Positions 37,352 to 45,206 of a stretch of DNA of 64,000 bases are shown here, in pieces (the stretch's first letter is position 1; each line of letters starts with the position of its first letter). Position numbers and translations under genes: made by a program. The DNA comes from an uncultured Planctomycetaceae bacterium (GTDB taxonomy: Bacteria > Planctomycetota > Planctomycetia > Planctomycetales > Planctomycetaceae): contig CALFSX010000172.1 of NCBI GenBank assembly GCA_937916515.1, forward strand, positions 1 to 64,000. The letters are read 5' to 3'. The notes under the pieces were generated by a model. It saw nothing but the letters and a program-made list of their open reading frames with translations, was not told the DNA's origin and ran no database searches.

Positions 37352-38185
37352 TTATTGTCGAGCGAATGTCGCGGAGACTCGGCGAATCGTGGCTGGTGAA
37401 TTCATTTGTACTGAAGCTGGTCCGTTCTGATTTTCTTCTGGTCTTTGCACACCAGGCAATTCTCGCAACTGAACGGCTCCACCGGTTCCGAAGAATTCCA
37501 TCGGTGAACCGGGCGAAGGTCGTCGGCCTCCAATTCGAATCACGGCCATTGGGCGACCCAGTCGGTCGGCTTCCTGCAAAGCGTTTTCTGAACCGGGGAT
37601 AGCCTGCGGGATTTCTCGTCGCAGCGGATCCAGTGTTTGAGCGAATTGAGGTTGTTCCAGATAGATCACTCGAGTGACAAGCTGGCCATTCATGGCGGTT
37701 TGGATGTCGTCGGCAGTGATGACGATCGGAATGGGAAATTCGTCTTCGCGGCCTGCTGGTGGATGCAGACGGTCCAGCAGTTCTACAGAAGGATAGATGT
37801 CAGCACCCGGGAAATTTGGCAGATTGGTAATTCTGAAACGATAAAGGTGGCCCGCGTTAACAGCAACGATTGCTGGCGCCTGCCCCATGCCCATCGATTG
37901 GTTTGATCCGGAATACACTTCCAGGCTTCCGCCGCCCTGCACTTCCAGTTGAATTGGCTGCAGCCAGTTTGCGTCGTACTGCCGGATATAGTTCAGCCAT
38001 GCGGCTGCCTGTCCGGGGGGAGTATGCTGGCTAAGTGGCTGATGAAAACCCTGAGCGAGCACCGTTGAACCAAACGCAAACACTGCGGTCAGCAATACAG
38101 CAGAACGCAGCGTGAGCTGGAATGGCAGCGATGTTTTGATATTGCAGGCCGCGATGTTGTGGGCAGTGGTTTTCATAAGATTCAT
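37352..38185 (-). CDS. Secreted envelope protein, paralogue of downstream lipoprotein
   Basis: 277 residues with a Sec signal peptide (LLTAVFAFGSTVLAQG). The mature region matches the neighbouring lipoprotein at 38384-39559 segment by segment: YRFRITNLPNFPG/DIYPSVEL, ITADDIQTAMNGQLVTRVIYLEQPQFA, and ADRLGRPMAVIRIGG. This points to a tandem gene duplication. The tail is Pro/Gln-rich. The first codon could be 38185 or the next ATG at 38176. No family function is known to me; a structural role at the cell surface is an inference. Confidence 0.82.
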   Translation of the reverse strand: MNLMKTTAHNIAACNIKTSLPFQLTLRSAVLLTAVFAFGSTVLAQGFHQPLSQHTPPGQAAAWLNYIRQYDANWLQPIQLEVQGGGSLEVYSGSNQSMGMGQAPAIVAVNAGHLYRFRITNLPNFPGADIYPSVELLDRLHPPAGREDEFPIPIVITADDIQTAMNGQLVTRVIYLEQPQFAQTLDPLRREIPQAIPGSENALQEADRLGRPMAVIRIGGRRPSPGSPMEFFGTGGAVQLRELPGVQRPEENQNGPASVQMNSPATIRRVSATFARQ

Positions 38186-38244
38186 GTCGTTCGCTGGAAC
38201 GCGTTGATTCTGTAATGCGTTTGCTTACAGAATTTTGTTCGCTG

Positions 38245-38294
38245 CCAAAAAACAAAGGGGCGATCAAAAAGTGCTGCCACTTTTGAATCGCCCC
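38245..38294 (-). terminator. Intrinsic terminator between the paralogues
   Basis: GGGGCGAT ... ATCGCCCC with inner AAAAGTG/CACTTTT, two mismatches and a 4-nt loop (38257-38294), then TTTGTTTTTTGG on the minus strand. It ends the transcript of the lipoprotein gene upstream of the paralogue, so the two are transcribed separately. Confidence 0.8.
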
Positions 38295-38383
38295 CCGGTA
38301 ACTCTCTCCATGCACTTTCGTGCTGATTTTCTTAGTCGAACCGAAACCCCAATCCGGCGTCGGAATGACCAACAGTCTTACGA

Positions 38384-39559
38384 TTAGAATCCGTAGAACT
38401 GCTGTGACTTGGATACCGGGTGAGAAACCTCACCTGGTCCGTGAACCGGATGATCTTCTGTGTACTGAATGTGTCGCACTGGTTCAGGAACGCTGTAGCC
38501 CGGGTTGTGCTTCACATCAATCAACAGGTGATCTGTTGGTTGAGGAATATTGTTTGGCGAAAGGTTTCGCATCGTGTGTGATTGCAGGCCCGCTGGTCCA
38601 CCGTATGGAAGATGCGGAGGTCCTGGAAGACCAATCGGAGTGCCTGTGATTGGCATTCCCCATGGCGGAGTTGAACCCATACCGGCAATCGGCATAACTG
38701 GCTGACCAGGCATACCACCACCGGCAGCAATCATCGCTGAAGGCACTCCGCCACCGACTGCACCCTGCAGAAATCCGATCGGTGTTGGTGGAGCAACCTG
38801 GCCCTGTCCGCCGTCAAGCATCTGGTAAGATACCTGTGAGATGGATCCGTCTGCACCCATAACGCTGGCCGGTGGTTGCAGGTCTTTGTTACCGAATCGA
38901 AGAATCAGCATGACTGTTCCCATTCGCTCAGCCTGTTGAACAGGGTCGATGCCTGGATCCAGTCGTGTTGAAACAAGAGTCTCAACACCAGCGATCGCTC
39001 GAGCCTGAAATTCAGGATCTGGCAGGTAAATTACCTTGGTGACCATGTTGCTGCTGTTGACGTGTTCAAGGTCTTCTTCAGTGATCTCAACAGGTACAGC
39101 GTTGTGCTGCAGGTAGGCCATCGTGTTAGGATGAGCTGTGCGAACTTCCAGAGTCGGGTATAACCGACGATCTGGAACTCCTGGCAAGCCCACACCTTCC
39201 AGCATCAGCTGATAGATGGCAGACTGCTGGAAGTCGTAGTACTGACCGGAAGCAATCTGGTTGCCAGCGAAACCGCTGCCTACCTGCCATCCGACGTTCA
39301 TCGTTTGTGGCCCGATGAACTTCACCTGCGTTGTCATCACAGGAGCCATCATTCCGCCCATCATGCCATTGTCGGGTTGAGCCAGCATTCCCAGCACACC
39401 CGGTCCTGGCCCGTCAACCATTGGACCCGGTCGAGCCATCAGGCTGGAAGGCGGCGCCACATGTTCTCGATTGGCGAGAATGCTGGTTCCTGTGTCAAGG
39501 CTCGTACACCCCGTGCAGACGACCACTAAGGCGCCCAGGGCCAGAAAATAGTATCTCAT
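38384..39559 (-). CDS. Predicted lipoprotein with Met/Gly/Pro-rich regions
   Basis: About 391 residues. The start at 39559 (MRYYFLALG) has GGAAGG about 8 nt upstream; the frame is open further back but without such a site. The lipobox is VVVCTGC followed by TSLDTG. A Gly/Met/Pro-rich segment (PDNGMMGGMMAPV) precedes the conserved domain shared with the 37352 gene: RRLYPTLEVRTAH, ITEEDLEHVNSSNMVTKVIYLPDPEFQ, and ERMGTVMLILRFG. A long Gly/Pro-rich C-terminal part follows. The paralogue pair differs mainly in the anchor (lipid versus free) and in the low-complexity ends. Confidence 0.85.
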   Translation of the reverse strand: MRYYFLALGALVVVCTGCTSLDTGTSILANREHVAPPSSLMARPGPMVDGPGPGVLGMLAQPDNGMMGGMMAPVMTTQVKFIGPQTMNVGWQVGSGFAGNQIASGQYYDFQQSAIYQLMLEGVGLPGVPDRRLYPTLEVRTAHPNTMAYLQHNAVPVEITEEDLEHVNSSNMVTKVIYLPDPEFQARAIAGVETLVSTRLDPGIDPVQQAERMGTVMLILRFGNKDLQPPASVMGADGSISQVSYQMLDGGQGQVAPPTPIGFLQGAVGGGVPSAMIAAGGGMPGQPVMPIAGMGSTPPWGMPITGTPIGLPGPPHLPYGGPAGLQSHTMRNLSPNNIPQPTDHLLIDVKHNPGYSVPEPVRHIQYTEDHPVHGPGEVSHPVSKSQQFYGF

Positions 39560-39832
39560 TGCCGTTCCTTCCGAGTGCTGGTTGAATTTTGAACCAACAA
39601 CGTCCTGTCGAATCACCGTATGTTTTGTGGAGATTAGTCGCCGAACCCTGTCAGACTGCGTCAGAACTGATATTTGCGGTCGACCGCGAGCGATCTTCCG
39701 CCTTACAATGCCGTCTTGTTCTAACCTCGTCGCCAAACCGACTGTTTGGAGTGATGACGAGACACGGGTCTTTCACTTCTAGTTTCGGGATGGGACAACT
39801 CGAATCTTTGGCAAATCCCTCACATTCCAAAA

Positions 39833-40861
39833 ATGAAGCACAAACCGCAAACTTTAACATCGTGGGTATCGCTGGCCGCACTGGCAGTTTTTGCCGCCGC
39901 GATCACAATTGGTCCGTTATGTCCGGTTTCTCTGTTTGCTCAGCCACAAAGCGGGGACACTCAGTCGGGCCTTGCGAAATCTGATTTGACGTCACAGCAG
40001 GTCTTTGAAGAAATCAGTACCACTCTAAATGGTCTCGATTCGCTTTCGTGTGAGCTTAATCAGACGATTGACATGGCGGGCAAACGTTTTCAAGCCGTTG
40101 GCAAATATATGCAGGCCACCGGAAACCGAATGCGGCTTGAGTATCGCATCTTTCCAATCCGAGCCACCAATGCTTCTGACGTAGCTGCTTCTGCCATCGA
40201 CAGCGAACCGGCGGATACGTCGGGCGTGAAGATTACCGGGTCTTTAACTCAGGTTAGCGACGGAAGTGTTCTTTGGTCGTACTGGATCAACGGTGATCAG
40301 AAGAAGCTGACTAGACGCAATATCCAGGAAATTCTGGAAGCGGCCGAACAGGTTTCCGGCTATGGCACCGTCAAGGGACTGCAGGATCTGGGAGTTGGCG
40401 GATTGCAGGCTTTGATGGCCAATTTGCAGGCCGGAATGGAATTTGGAGCTGTCCGCGAACAAACGGTTGGCAATACAAAACTGCTGGTGCTTTCGGGGCG
40501 CTGGACAAAGCAAAGCCGAAAAGACATCTTCAAAATTCCGGAAGACTCAGATGCCTCGCTGCCAGACTACCTTCCAGACTATGTAAGACTGTATATCGAT
40601 GCCGAAGCCATGCTGCCGCGCAGGGTTCAGTACCTTAAGAAGCATCCAAATCCGGAGCAGAAGCAGATTCGTCCTTTGATAACTCTGGATTTTCGAGCCT
40701 TGAAGCCAAACGTCGCCGTTCAGGATTCAACTTTCGAATTCGTTCGACCGGAAGACGAAAAGGTTGTGGAAACCGACCTGACTTCACAGGTGATCGACAC
40801 CATCAAGGCTACGGCGGGAATTAAGGGTGCCGCAGTCGATGCTGTTGAACCACAGAAATAG
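39833..40861 (+). CDS. Secreted LolA/TIGR03009-like protein
   Basis: 342 residues with a Sec signal peptide (LAVFAAAITIGPLCPVSLFAQ). The mature chain has the pattern of outer-membrane lipoprotein-sorting (LolA-like) proteins: LNGLDSLSCELNQTIDMAGKR, QATGNRMRLEYRI, VSDGSVLWSYW, and DYVRLYIDAEAMLPRRVQYLKKH. It resembles the PASTA protein at 7287 in outline and may be a distant relative. A periplasmic lipid- or lipoprotein-binding role is inferred. Divergent from the lipoprotein gene across 273 bp and 81 bp before the VWA gene. Confidence 0.75.
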   Translation: MKHKPQTLTSWVSLAALAVFAAAITIGPLCPVSLFAQPQSGDTQSGLAKSDLTSQQVFEEISTTLNGLDSLSCELNQTIDMAGKRFQAVGKYMQATGNRMRLEYRIFPIRATNASDVAASAIDSEPADTSGVKITGSLTQVSDGSVLWSYWINGDQKKLTRRNIQEILEAAEQVSGYGTVKGLQDLGVGGLQALMANLQAGMEFGAVREQTVGNTKLLVLSGRWTKQSRKDIFKIPEDSDASLPDYLPDYVRLYIDAEAMLPRRVQYLKKHPNPEQKQIRPLITLDFRALKPNVAVQDSTFEFVRPEDEKVVETDLTSQVIDTIKATAGIKGAAVDAVEPQK

Positions 40862-40941
40862 CAGCTGGTCCTGAATTGCTTGAGTGGTCGACGTCAGCCA
40901 GTCGGCCTTGGGCATAGACACACGGAAGAAAGCACGACCGC

Positions 40942-41988
40942 ATGGAAACCCCAGCTTCGCCAAAACGATCGTTGCTGAAAGCGATTCTGCCCAGCAGCCT
41001 GGTTTCCATTTGTACTCACTGTACCATCCTTGTTGTCGCCAGCTTGTCCTTTAAAGGTTGTGAAACAGGAGTTCCCGTTGAAGCCGGTGGCCAGAACTAC
41101 CGTGAAATCGGGCTGGCAATGGTTTCTGATGAGTCTTCGGAGGAAACCGATATTCCCTCCCGGAATCCTCAGGATTCCACCGATGTTCGGCCGTCCGAAC
41201 CCGATGCTCAGCCGGTTGAGCAGCTGAAAATTCCAAGCGAAATGCCTTCGTTGAACGATCTTGTGGGAGAACGTTCAGCCGTTACCGAATCCAACGCCCT
41301 GGAAGATTCGGCTGCTGAAGGGCCGAATGTGATAGGTCCCGGCATTCCGATCAGCGGTCTGCCAGCTCCCGGTGGCGGCCTTTCGGAATTGATCCGTCCG
41401 TCGGGAACTTCTGGGCTGGGTTCAGCCGGTTCTCCAACACCCGGGCCGGACGCGACGTCTTTTATGAATGTTGTCGGCAACGGCACCAGCTTTGTCTACG
41501 TGATTGACACGTCCAGCAGCATGGCCACTGATGGGCGACTGGCACTTGCCAAAAGTCAGTTGAAGGCCAGTCTGCGAATGTTACGTCCGAGCCAAAGTTT
41601 TCAGATTCTGTTTTACGGCGATTCGACAACTCAGATGAAGTTGCGAAAGCGAGCGATTGAGGACATGTATCGAGCCACCGCCGTTCAGGTGCAGCTGGCC
41701 GGCGACGAAATCGACCGAGTTGTCGCGAACGGCGGAACGGAACACATGACACCGCTGCTGCGAGCACTAATGCTGGAACCGGAAGTGATTTACTTCCTGA
41801 CGGACGGCGATCAGCCTCGGCTAAGTAAAGCCGACCTTGCCGAAATTCGCCGCAGGAATCGTAAGGATGCACAAATTCACGTGATTGAATTCGCTGCCGG
41901 ACTAAAGGAATCTCGCCAGCTGTCATGGCTGGAACTTCTGGCAAGTCAATCCGGTGGCACGTACGTTCGCAAAATGACGTCCCGTTGA
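40942..41988 (+). CDS. Membrane-anchored von Willebrand A domain protein
   Basis: 348 residues. One N-terminal hydrophobic segment (SICTHCTILVVASLSF) anchors it; GGAAG lies about 13 nt upstream of the start. A long linker rich in Pro, Ser and acidic residues leads to a VWA domain (about 178-348). The metal site DTSSSMATDGR is intact (DxSxS), with GGTEHMTPLL supplying the Thr and FLTDGDQP the Asp. VWA domains bind protein partners through a metal ion. The gene lies between the LolA-like and MBL-fold genes on the same strand and may share a transcript with both. Confidence 0.88.
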   Translation: METPASPKRSLLKAILPSSLVSICTHCTILVVASLSFKGCETGVPVEAGGQNYREIGLAMVSDESSEETDIPSRNPQDSTDVRPSEPDAQPVEQLKIPSEMPSLNDLVGERSAVTESNALEDSAAEGPNVIGPGIPISGLPAPGGGLSELIRPSGTSGLGSAGSPTPGPDATSFMNVVGNGTSFVYVIDTSSSMATDGRLALAKSQLKASLRMLRPSQSFQILFYGDSTTQMKLRKRAIEDMYRATAVQVQLAGDEIDRVVANGGTEHMTPLLRALMLEPEVIYFLTDGDQPRLSKADLAEIRRRNRKDAQIHVIEFAAGLKESRQLSWLELLASQSGGTYVRKMTSR

Positions 41989-42049
41989 TCGTCACACAGC
42001 AAATCGTTTGTTGAGCCGGAACACTCCCAAACTTTGTCCAGAGGCATTC

Positions 42050-43048
42050 ATGAGACGTCATTCGGGATTGCTGTCGTTCATTTTTGTGATGCTCAGTCTT
42101 CTACAACCGGTGTTGGCGGACGATTATACAAATTCACCGTCCAATCCATACACGTTGGTGCTGGGGATTGCTCAGGACGCTGGGTTTCCTCAGGCTGGAT
42201 GTCAAAAAGAATGTTGTCGCGAGGCATGGGGCCAGCCGCAACTTCGCCGTTTTGCCACTTCACTGGCGATTGTTGATCCAGTATCGCAGGAACGGTGGCT
42301 GTTGGATTGCACGCCCGATTTTCGAGATCAGTTGAGGCTGCTTGATGAAATAGTTGCCAGTCGAGCAGTTAAGGAAGGTTCGGCATTGAGTAGCGTCAAT
42401 AATGCTTCTCGCTCCGCAGTGGCCGGCATTTTTCTGACTCACGCGCACATCGGCCACTATGCAGGCCTCATCCATCTTGGGCGAGAAGTCATGGGAACCG
42501 ACGCGATACCCGTTTATGGAATGCCTCGCATGAACGCATTCCTGACTGACAATGGTCCGTGGAGTCAGCTGGTTACTTTGAAGAACATTGCATTGAATCC
42601 GTTGACTGCCGACGTTGCCGTTCGATTGAATGATCGGTTGAGTGTCACACCGTTTCTTGTGCCTCACCGCGACGAGTTCAGCGAAACGGTTGGGTTTCGA
42701 ATTCAGGGGCCGAACCGCAGCGTGGTGTTCATTCCCGACATCGACAAGTGGGAAAAATGGGATCGCCGCATTGAAGATTTGATTGCAGATTCAGACATCG
42801 CTTATCTGGACGGCACGTTCTTCGGCAATGGCGAAATACCCGGTCGAGATATGTCGTTGATTCCACATCCGTTTATTGAAGAGTCTCTGCAACGGTTTGG
42901 TAAGTTGGCAGCCGATGTTCGTGGTCGAGTTCGATTTATACATCTCAACCATACCAACCCGGCTCTCCATAACGATAGTGCTGCTTGTCGGCTGATCATT
43001 TCATCTGGTTGCAACGTGGCCGTTCAGGGAGAAGTTCAGGGGCTTTGA
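42050..43048 (+). CDS. Secreted PqqB-like metallo-beta-lactamase-fold protein
   Basis: 332 residues. The start at 42050 (MRRHSGLLSFIF) opens a signal peptide cut around QPVLA. The fold resembles PqqB: LGIAQDAGFPQAGCQKECC, LLDCTPDFRDQLRLL, the metal motif FLTHAHIGHYAGLIH (HxHxGH, with Ile-Gly in place of the usual Asp), VPHRDEFSETVGF, and HLNHTNPAL. PqqB is a dioxygenase in pyrroloquinoline quinone synthesis, but no other pqq gene is present and this copy is exported. Extracytoplasmic relatives exist in planctomycetes; substrate unknown. In HxHxGH the missing Asp suggests one rather than two metals. Confidence 0.85.
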   Translation: MRRHSGLLSFIFVMLSLLQPVLADDYTNSPSNPYTLVLGIAQDAGFPQAGCQKECCREAWGQPQLRRFATSLAIVDPVSQERWLLDCTPDFRDQLRLLDEIVASRAVKEGSALSSVNNASRSAVAGIFLTHAHIGHYAGLIHLGREVMGTDAIPVYGMPRMNAFLTDNGPWSQLVTLKNIALNPLTADVAVRLNDRLSVTPFLVPHRDEFSETVGFRIQGPNRSVVFIPDIDKWEKWDRRIEDLIADSDIAYLDGTFFGNGEIPGRDMSLIPHPFIEESLQRFGKLAADVRGRVRFIHLNHTNPALHNDSAACRLIISSGCNVAVQGEVQGL

Positions 43049-43137
43049 GTCAGCGGCCGCGCCAGGGTTGATGGTGTGTTAAGTTAGAGATCAGAATTTA
43101 CCGCTGGAAGGCGACGAAGAGTGTTCTTCACCCATTG

Positions 43138-44013
43138 ATGTGGATTGTGGTTGTTTTGGTGCTGCTGACCAGCGTCACTCCATTTCCGGCGATTGTCAGT
43201 TTTCGCACTGTCTGGGGGCCTCACGCCGAACGCTATGGCAGGTTTAGTTTGGCGTTGTTTGTCTTTCCAACCTGCATTTGTCCGCTGGTGCTGTTGCTGC
43301 TGTATGCCTGGGTTTCACATCCGATGTGGAAGATCTTTGGGACCGACTACATCCCATACATGGCGCAGGGTCGGGCGGCCTACGCTTATCTGCCAATTTT
43401 TACGGCGGCAAACTTTATTGTGGCTGGAACGATTCTTAATCGTAACTTTGTAAAGGGAAAGTTGCTGCCGGAATTGAGTTTGCTGACCTGCATGCTGACT
43501 TGCTTTTACTTCGGGTTGAAGGAATTGAACCCGACATCCGCATTCCCGGTATTCGCAGGCATTTCGTATTCGTACGGACTGGTGTTGTTTGTGAAAATGC
43601 ATGGAGCGCCTCGGTGGCTGCTTAGGCACTTCATGTTGATCACCGTGTGGTTGATGGCCTGTGTGGGCACGGTATTCGCGAGTGTTGTCCGCACCCGGGC
43701 GGTGGTAGCTGACTTACCTGATTCGCCGGAATGCTTTATCGTTTCCGCCGCCGCTCACGGTCATGGGTTTTTGGTTTGCAGTGAAGTTGATGCACTCACG
43801 GGACAAACCGTCAACAACCAGTTGAAGGTATTCCGTGCGTTTGAAGCCAGGCTGGCGCAGCGCGTGCCGCGAATTCATAAGTTGGCTCGTCGAATTTACA
43901 ACAAGCTTGGTCCGCTGGTGGCGCGTTCGATGATTTTCCGCTGGCAGGCCGATCTTGTGTACATCCTGCTGAAACCGTTCGAATGGGCTATTCGGCTGGC
44001 TCGTTTAAGCTGA
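43138..44013 (+). CDS. Membrane protein with CFI motif (DUF6688-like)
   Basis: About 291 residues. Four to five hydrophobic segments fill the first 180 residues (IVVVLVLLTSVTPFPAIVSF and others). The C-terminal third is hydrophilic and holds the pattern ECFIVSAAAHGHGFLV, then LKVFRAFEARLAQRVPRIHKLARRIYNKLGP. This C-terminal block recurs at the end of several planctomycete proteins (Cys-Phe-Ile/Val-x-x-Ala-Ala). It resembles DUF6688 as I recall it; role unknown. TTG at 43135 or ATG at 43138 starts the frame; ATG is preferred. A possible gene remnant follows directly after the stop codon. Confidence 0.75.
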   Translation: MWIVVVLVLLTSVTPFPAIVSFRTVWGPHAERYGRFSLALFVFPTCICPLVLLLLYAWVSHPMWKIFGTDYIPYMAQGRAAYAYLPIFTAANFIVAGTILNRNFVKGKLLPELSLLTCMLTCFYFGLKELNPTSAFPVFAGISYSYGLVLFVKMHGAPRWLLRHFMLITVWLMACVGTVFASVVRTRAVVADLPDSPECFIVSAAAHGHGFLVCSEVDALTGQTVNNQLKVFRAFEARLAQRVPRIHKLARRIYNKLGPLVARSMIFRWQADLVYILLKPFEWAIRLARLS

Positions 44014-44243
44014 GCCGCTTGCAAACGGGCTGGGGAAGGAAGCGTTCGTTCGATTGGCCACTCATGCCCAAAACCTCGCGACGCGGCGGTTCGGCTGGTC
44101 ACGCTGGATGCCGCCGCCAAGGGATTTCTTGCCTGCATGGCCGATGGTTCGGCTCGGCTGATTCCACTAACGATCGATGAAGAGATTCGGAAGGCTTTGC
44201 TGACCGTTGGTTGTAAAGAAGTGATCGATTATGACAAACTGTA
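44014..44243 (+). pseudogene. Possible gene remnant after the CFI-motif protein
   Basis: The reading frame of the preceding gene continues after its TGA for 76 codons, ending at TAA 44243, with protein-like text (DAAVRLVTLDAAAKGFLACM, then IDEEIRKALLTVGCKEVIDY). A second frame gives EAFVRLATHAQNLATRR from the same start. No ATG is placed to begin either; ATG 44128 would leave 38 residues. It may be a decayed, frameshifted gene or a coincidence of composition. Confidence 0.25.
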
Positions 44244-44257
44244 ATCAGCCAATTTTA

Positions 44258-44833
44258 CTAAAGGCAGGCATAACGATCGTACAGACTTCTGAGGCATTCT
44301 CGGATGTTGCCGTGATGTTGGGCGAACAGTGATGCGATGTCCTTCTGAAGCTTGCACGCTTCAGTTGGGGCGATTTGGCTGACAGCATTTTTCAGCGTTT
44401 CAACGTTGGACTCGCAGCGGGTAAGTTGGTTAAGGCGTCCCGGCTGATGAGTCGTCACAAGCAGCCCGCGGAAGCTGCGTGAGCACTTTTGGAGCCAGCG
44501 CCATTCCAGCCAGTTCAGTTGCTCGGCTCCATCCAGCACAAGGATGGAGTCGCGTGTGGCTGAGTTCAGTAATTCGCGACATCGCTGGCGAGCAACCTTT
44601 CGCTCAAGCGTGTTCAGTCGCAGTATGGAAATGGCACGACCGTTCGCGACAAGGTAATCGCAGAAGTCTTCGACAAGCGTGGTCTTGCCGCGACCTTTTT
44701 CGCCCACGATGGCAGCTCGGCAGTTCATCGCATCAAAGCGTTCGGCCAGCCCGTTCATGGATTGCCCGCACGCAAAGACGTATCGATAACGCAGAACGAT
44801 CTCTGTGCGAAATGGGTTTTCACGCGCCAACAT
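44258..44833 (-). CDS. Small P-loop ATPase of unknown function
   Basis: 191 residues. Walker A is GEKGRGKTT and Walker B is ILVLDGAEQL, both convincing. An N-terminal FRTEIVLRYRYVFACGQS segment and the pattern LLVTTHQPGRL after the sensor region suggest an AAA+/STAND-like NTPase minimal core. No helicase or partition motif was found. It overlaps the upstream gene by 14 bp in the same operon. In such cassettes an ATPase could drive or regulate the membrane partners, but that is inference. Confidence 0.85.
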   Translation of the reverse strand: MLARENPFRTEIVLRYRYVFACGQSMNGLAERFDAMNCRAAIVGEKGRGKTTLVEDFCDYLVANGRAISILRLNTLERKVARQRCRELLNSATRDSILVLDGAEQLNWLEWRWLQKCSRSFRGLLVTTHQPGRLNQLTRCESNVETLKNAVSQIAPTEACKLQKDIASLFAQHHGNIRECLRSLYDRYACL

Positions 44834-45206
44834 CTTGTCGTCCGTTTTGTCCGCTGACGACCACTTCGGCGGCCCCCGGCCCGATGATGATTTCCGTGCG
44901 AGTCGATTCTTCTGACGGCAGAGCCACCAGCTCCAGTGCCCAGATAATCGACAGCAGTTTTCCGGAAAAGCTATACGGGTGACCTGGCAAAGTTAACGTC
45001 ACGCGTCGGTTTTCAAATGCGTTTGGGTACTCAAGAGGAATGGTTGCTTCAACTCCGACATCTCTGGTTCCCTTGCCGGAAGTGTTCCACACACATCGCA
45101 ATTCTACCAGAACGGGTGGTTCGGGAAGCTGCCAGCTGACTTCAACATCGATTGTTTCGCCCGGCAGGAATGCCAGCTGATTTCCAAGTTCAATTTGCAT
45201 CATCAT
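44820..45206 (-). CDS. Small beta-rich protein, arrestin-like in outline
   Basis: 128 residues. Predicted all-beta: MQIELGNQLAFLPGETIDVEVSWQLP, then LVELRCVWNTSGKG, ATIPLEYPNAFENRRVTLTLPGHPYSFSGKLL and IIWALELVALP. The 'built-in gap between two sandwich halves' look and the PGETIDVEVSW pattern resemble arrestin/Vps26-type domains; the call is by eye. It overlaps the DUF3592 gene by 17 bp and the ATPase gene by 14 bp, so translation of the three is probably coupled. Confidence 0.7.
   Translation of the reverse strand: MMMQIELGNQLAFLPGETIDVEVSWQLPEPPVLVELRCVWNTSGKGTRDVGVEATIPLEYPNAFENRRVTLTLPGHPYSFSGKLLSIIWALELVALPSEESTRTEIIIGPGAAEVVVSGQNGRQDVGA

Noticed and set aside
42050-43048. Evidence for a pyrroloquinoline quinone pathway
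   Set aside because: Only the PqqB-like fold is present; no other pqq genes are in the window and the protein is exported.
43983-44180. 65-codon plus-strand frame starting inside the CFI-motif gene
   Set aside because: It is out of frame with the real gene and ends in Trp/Arg-rich shadow text.
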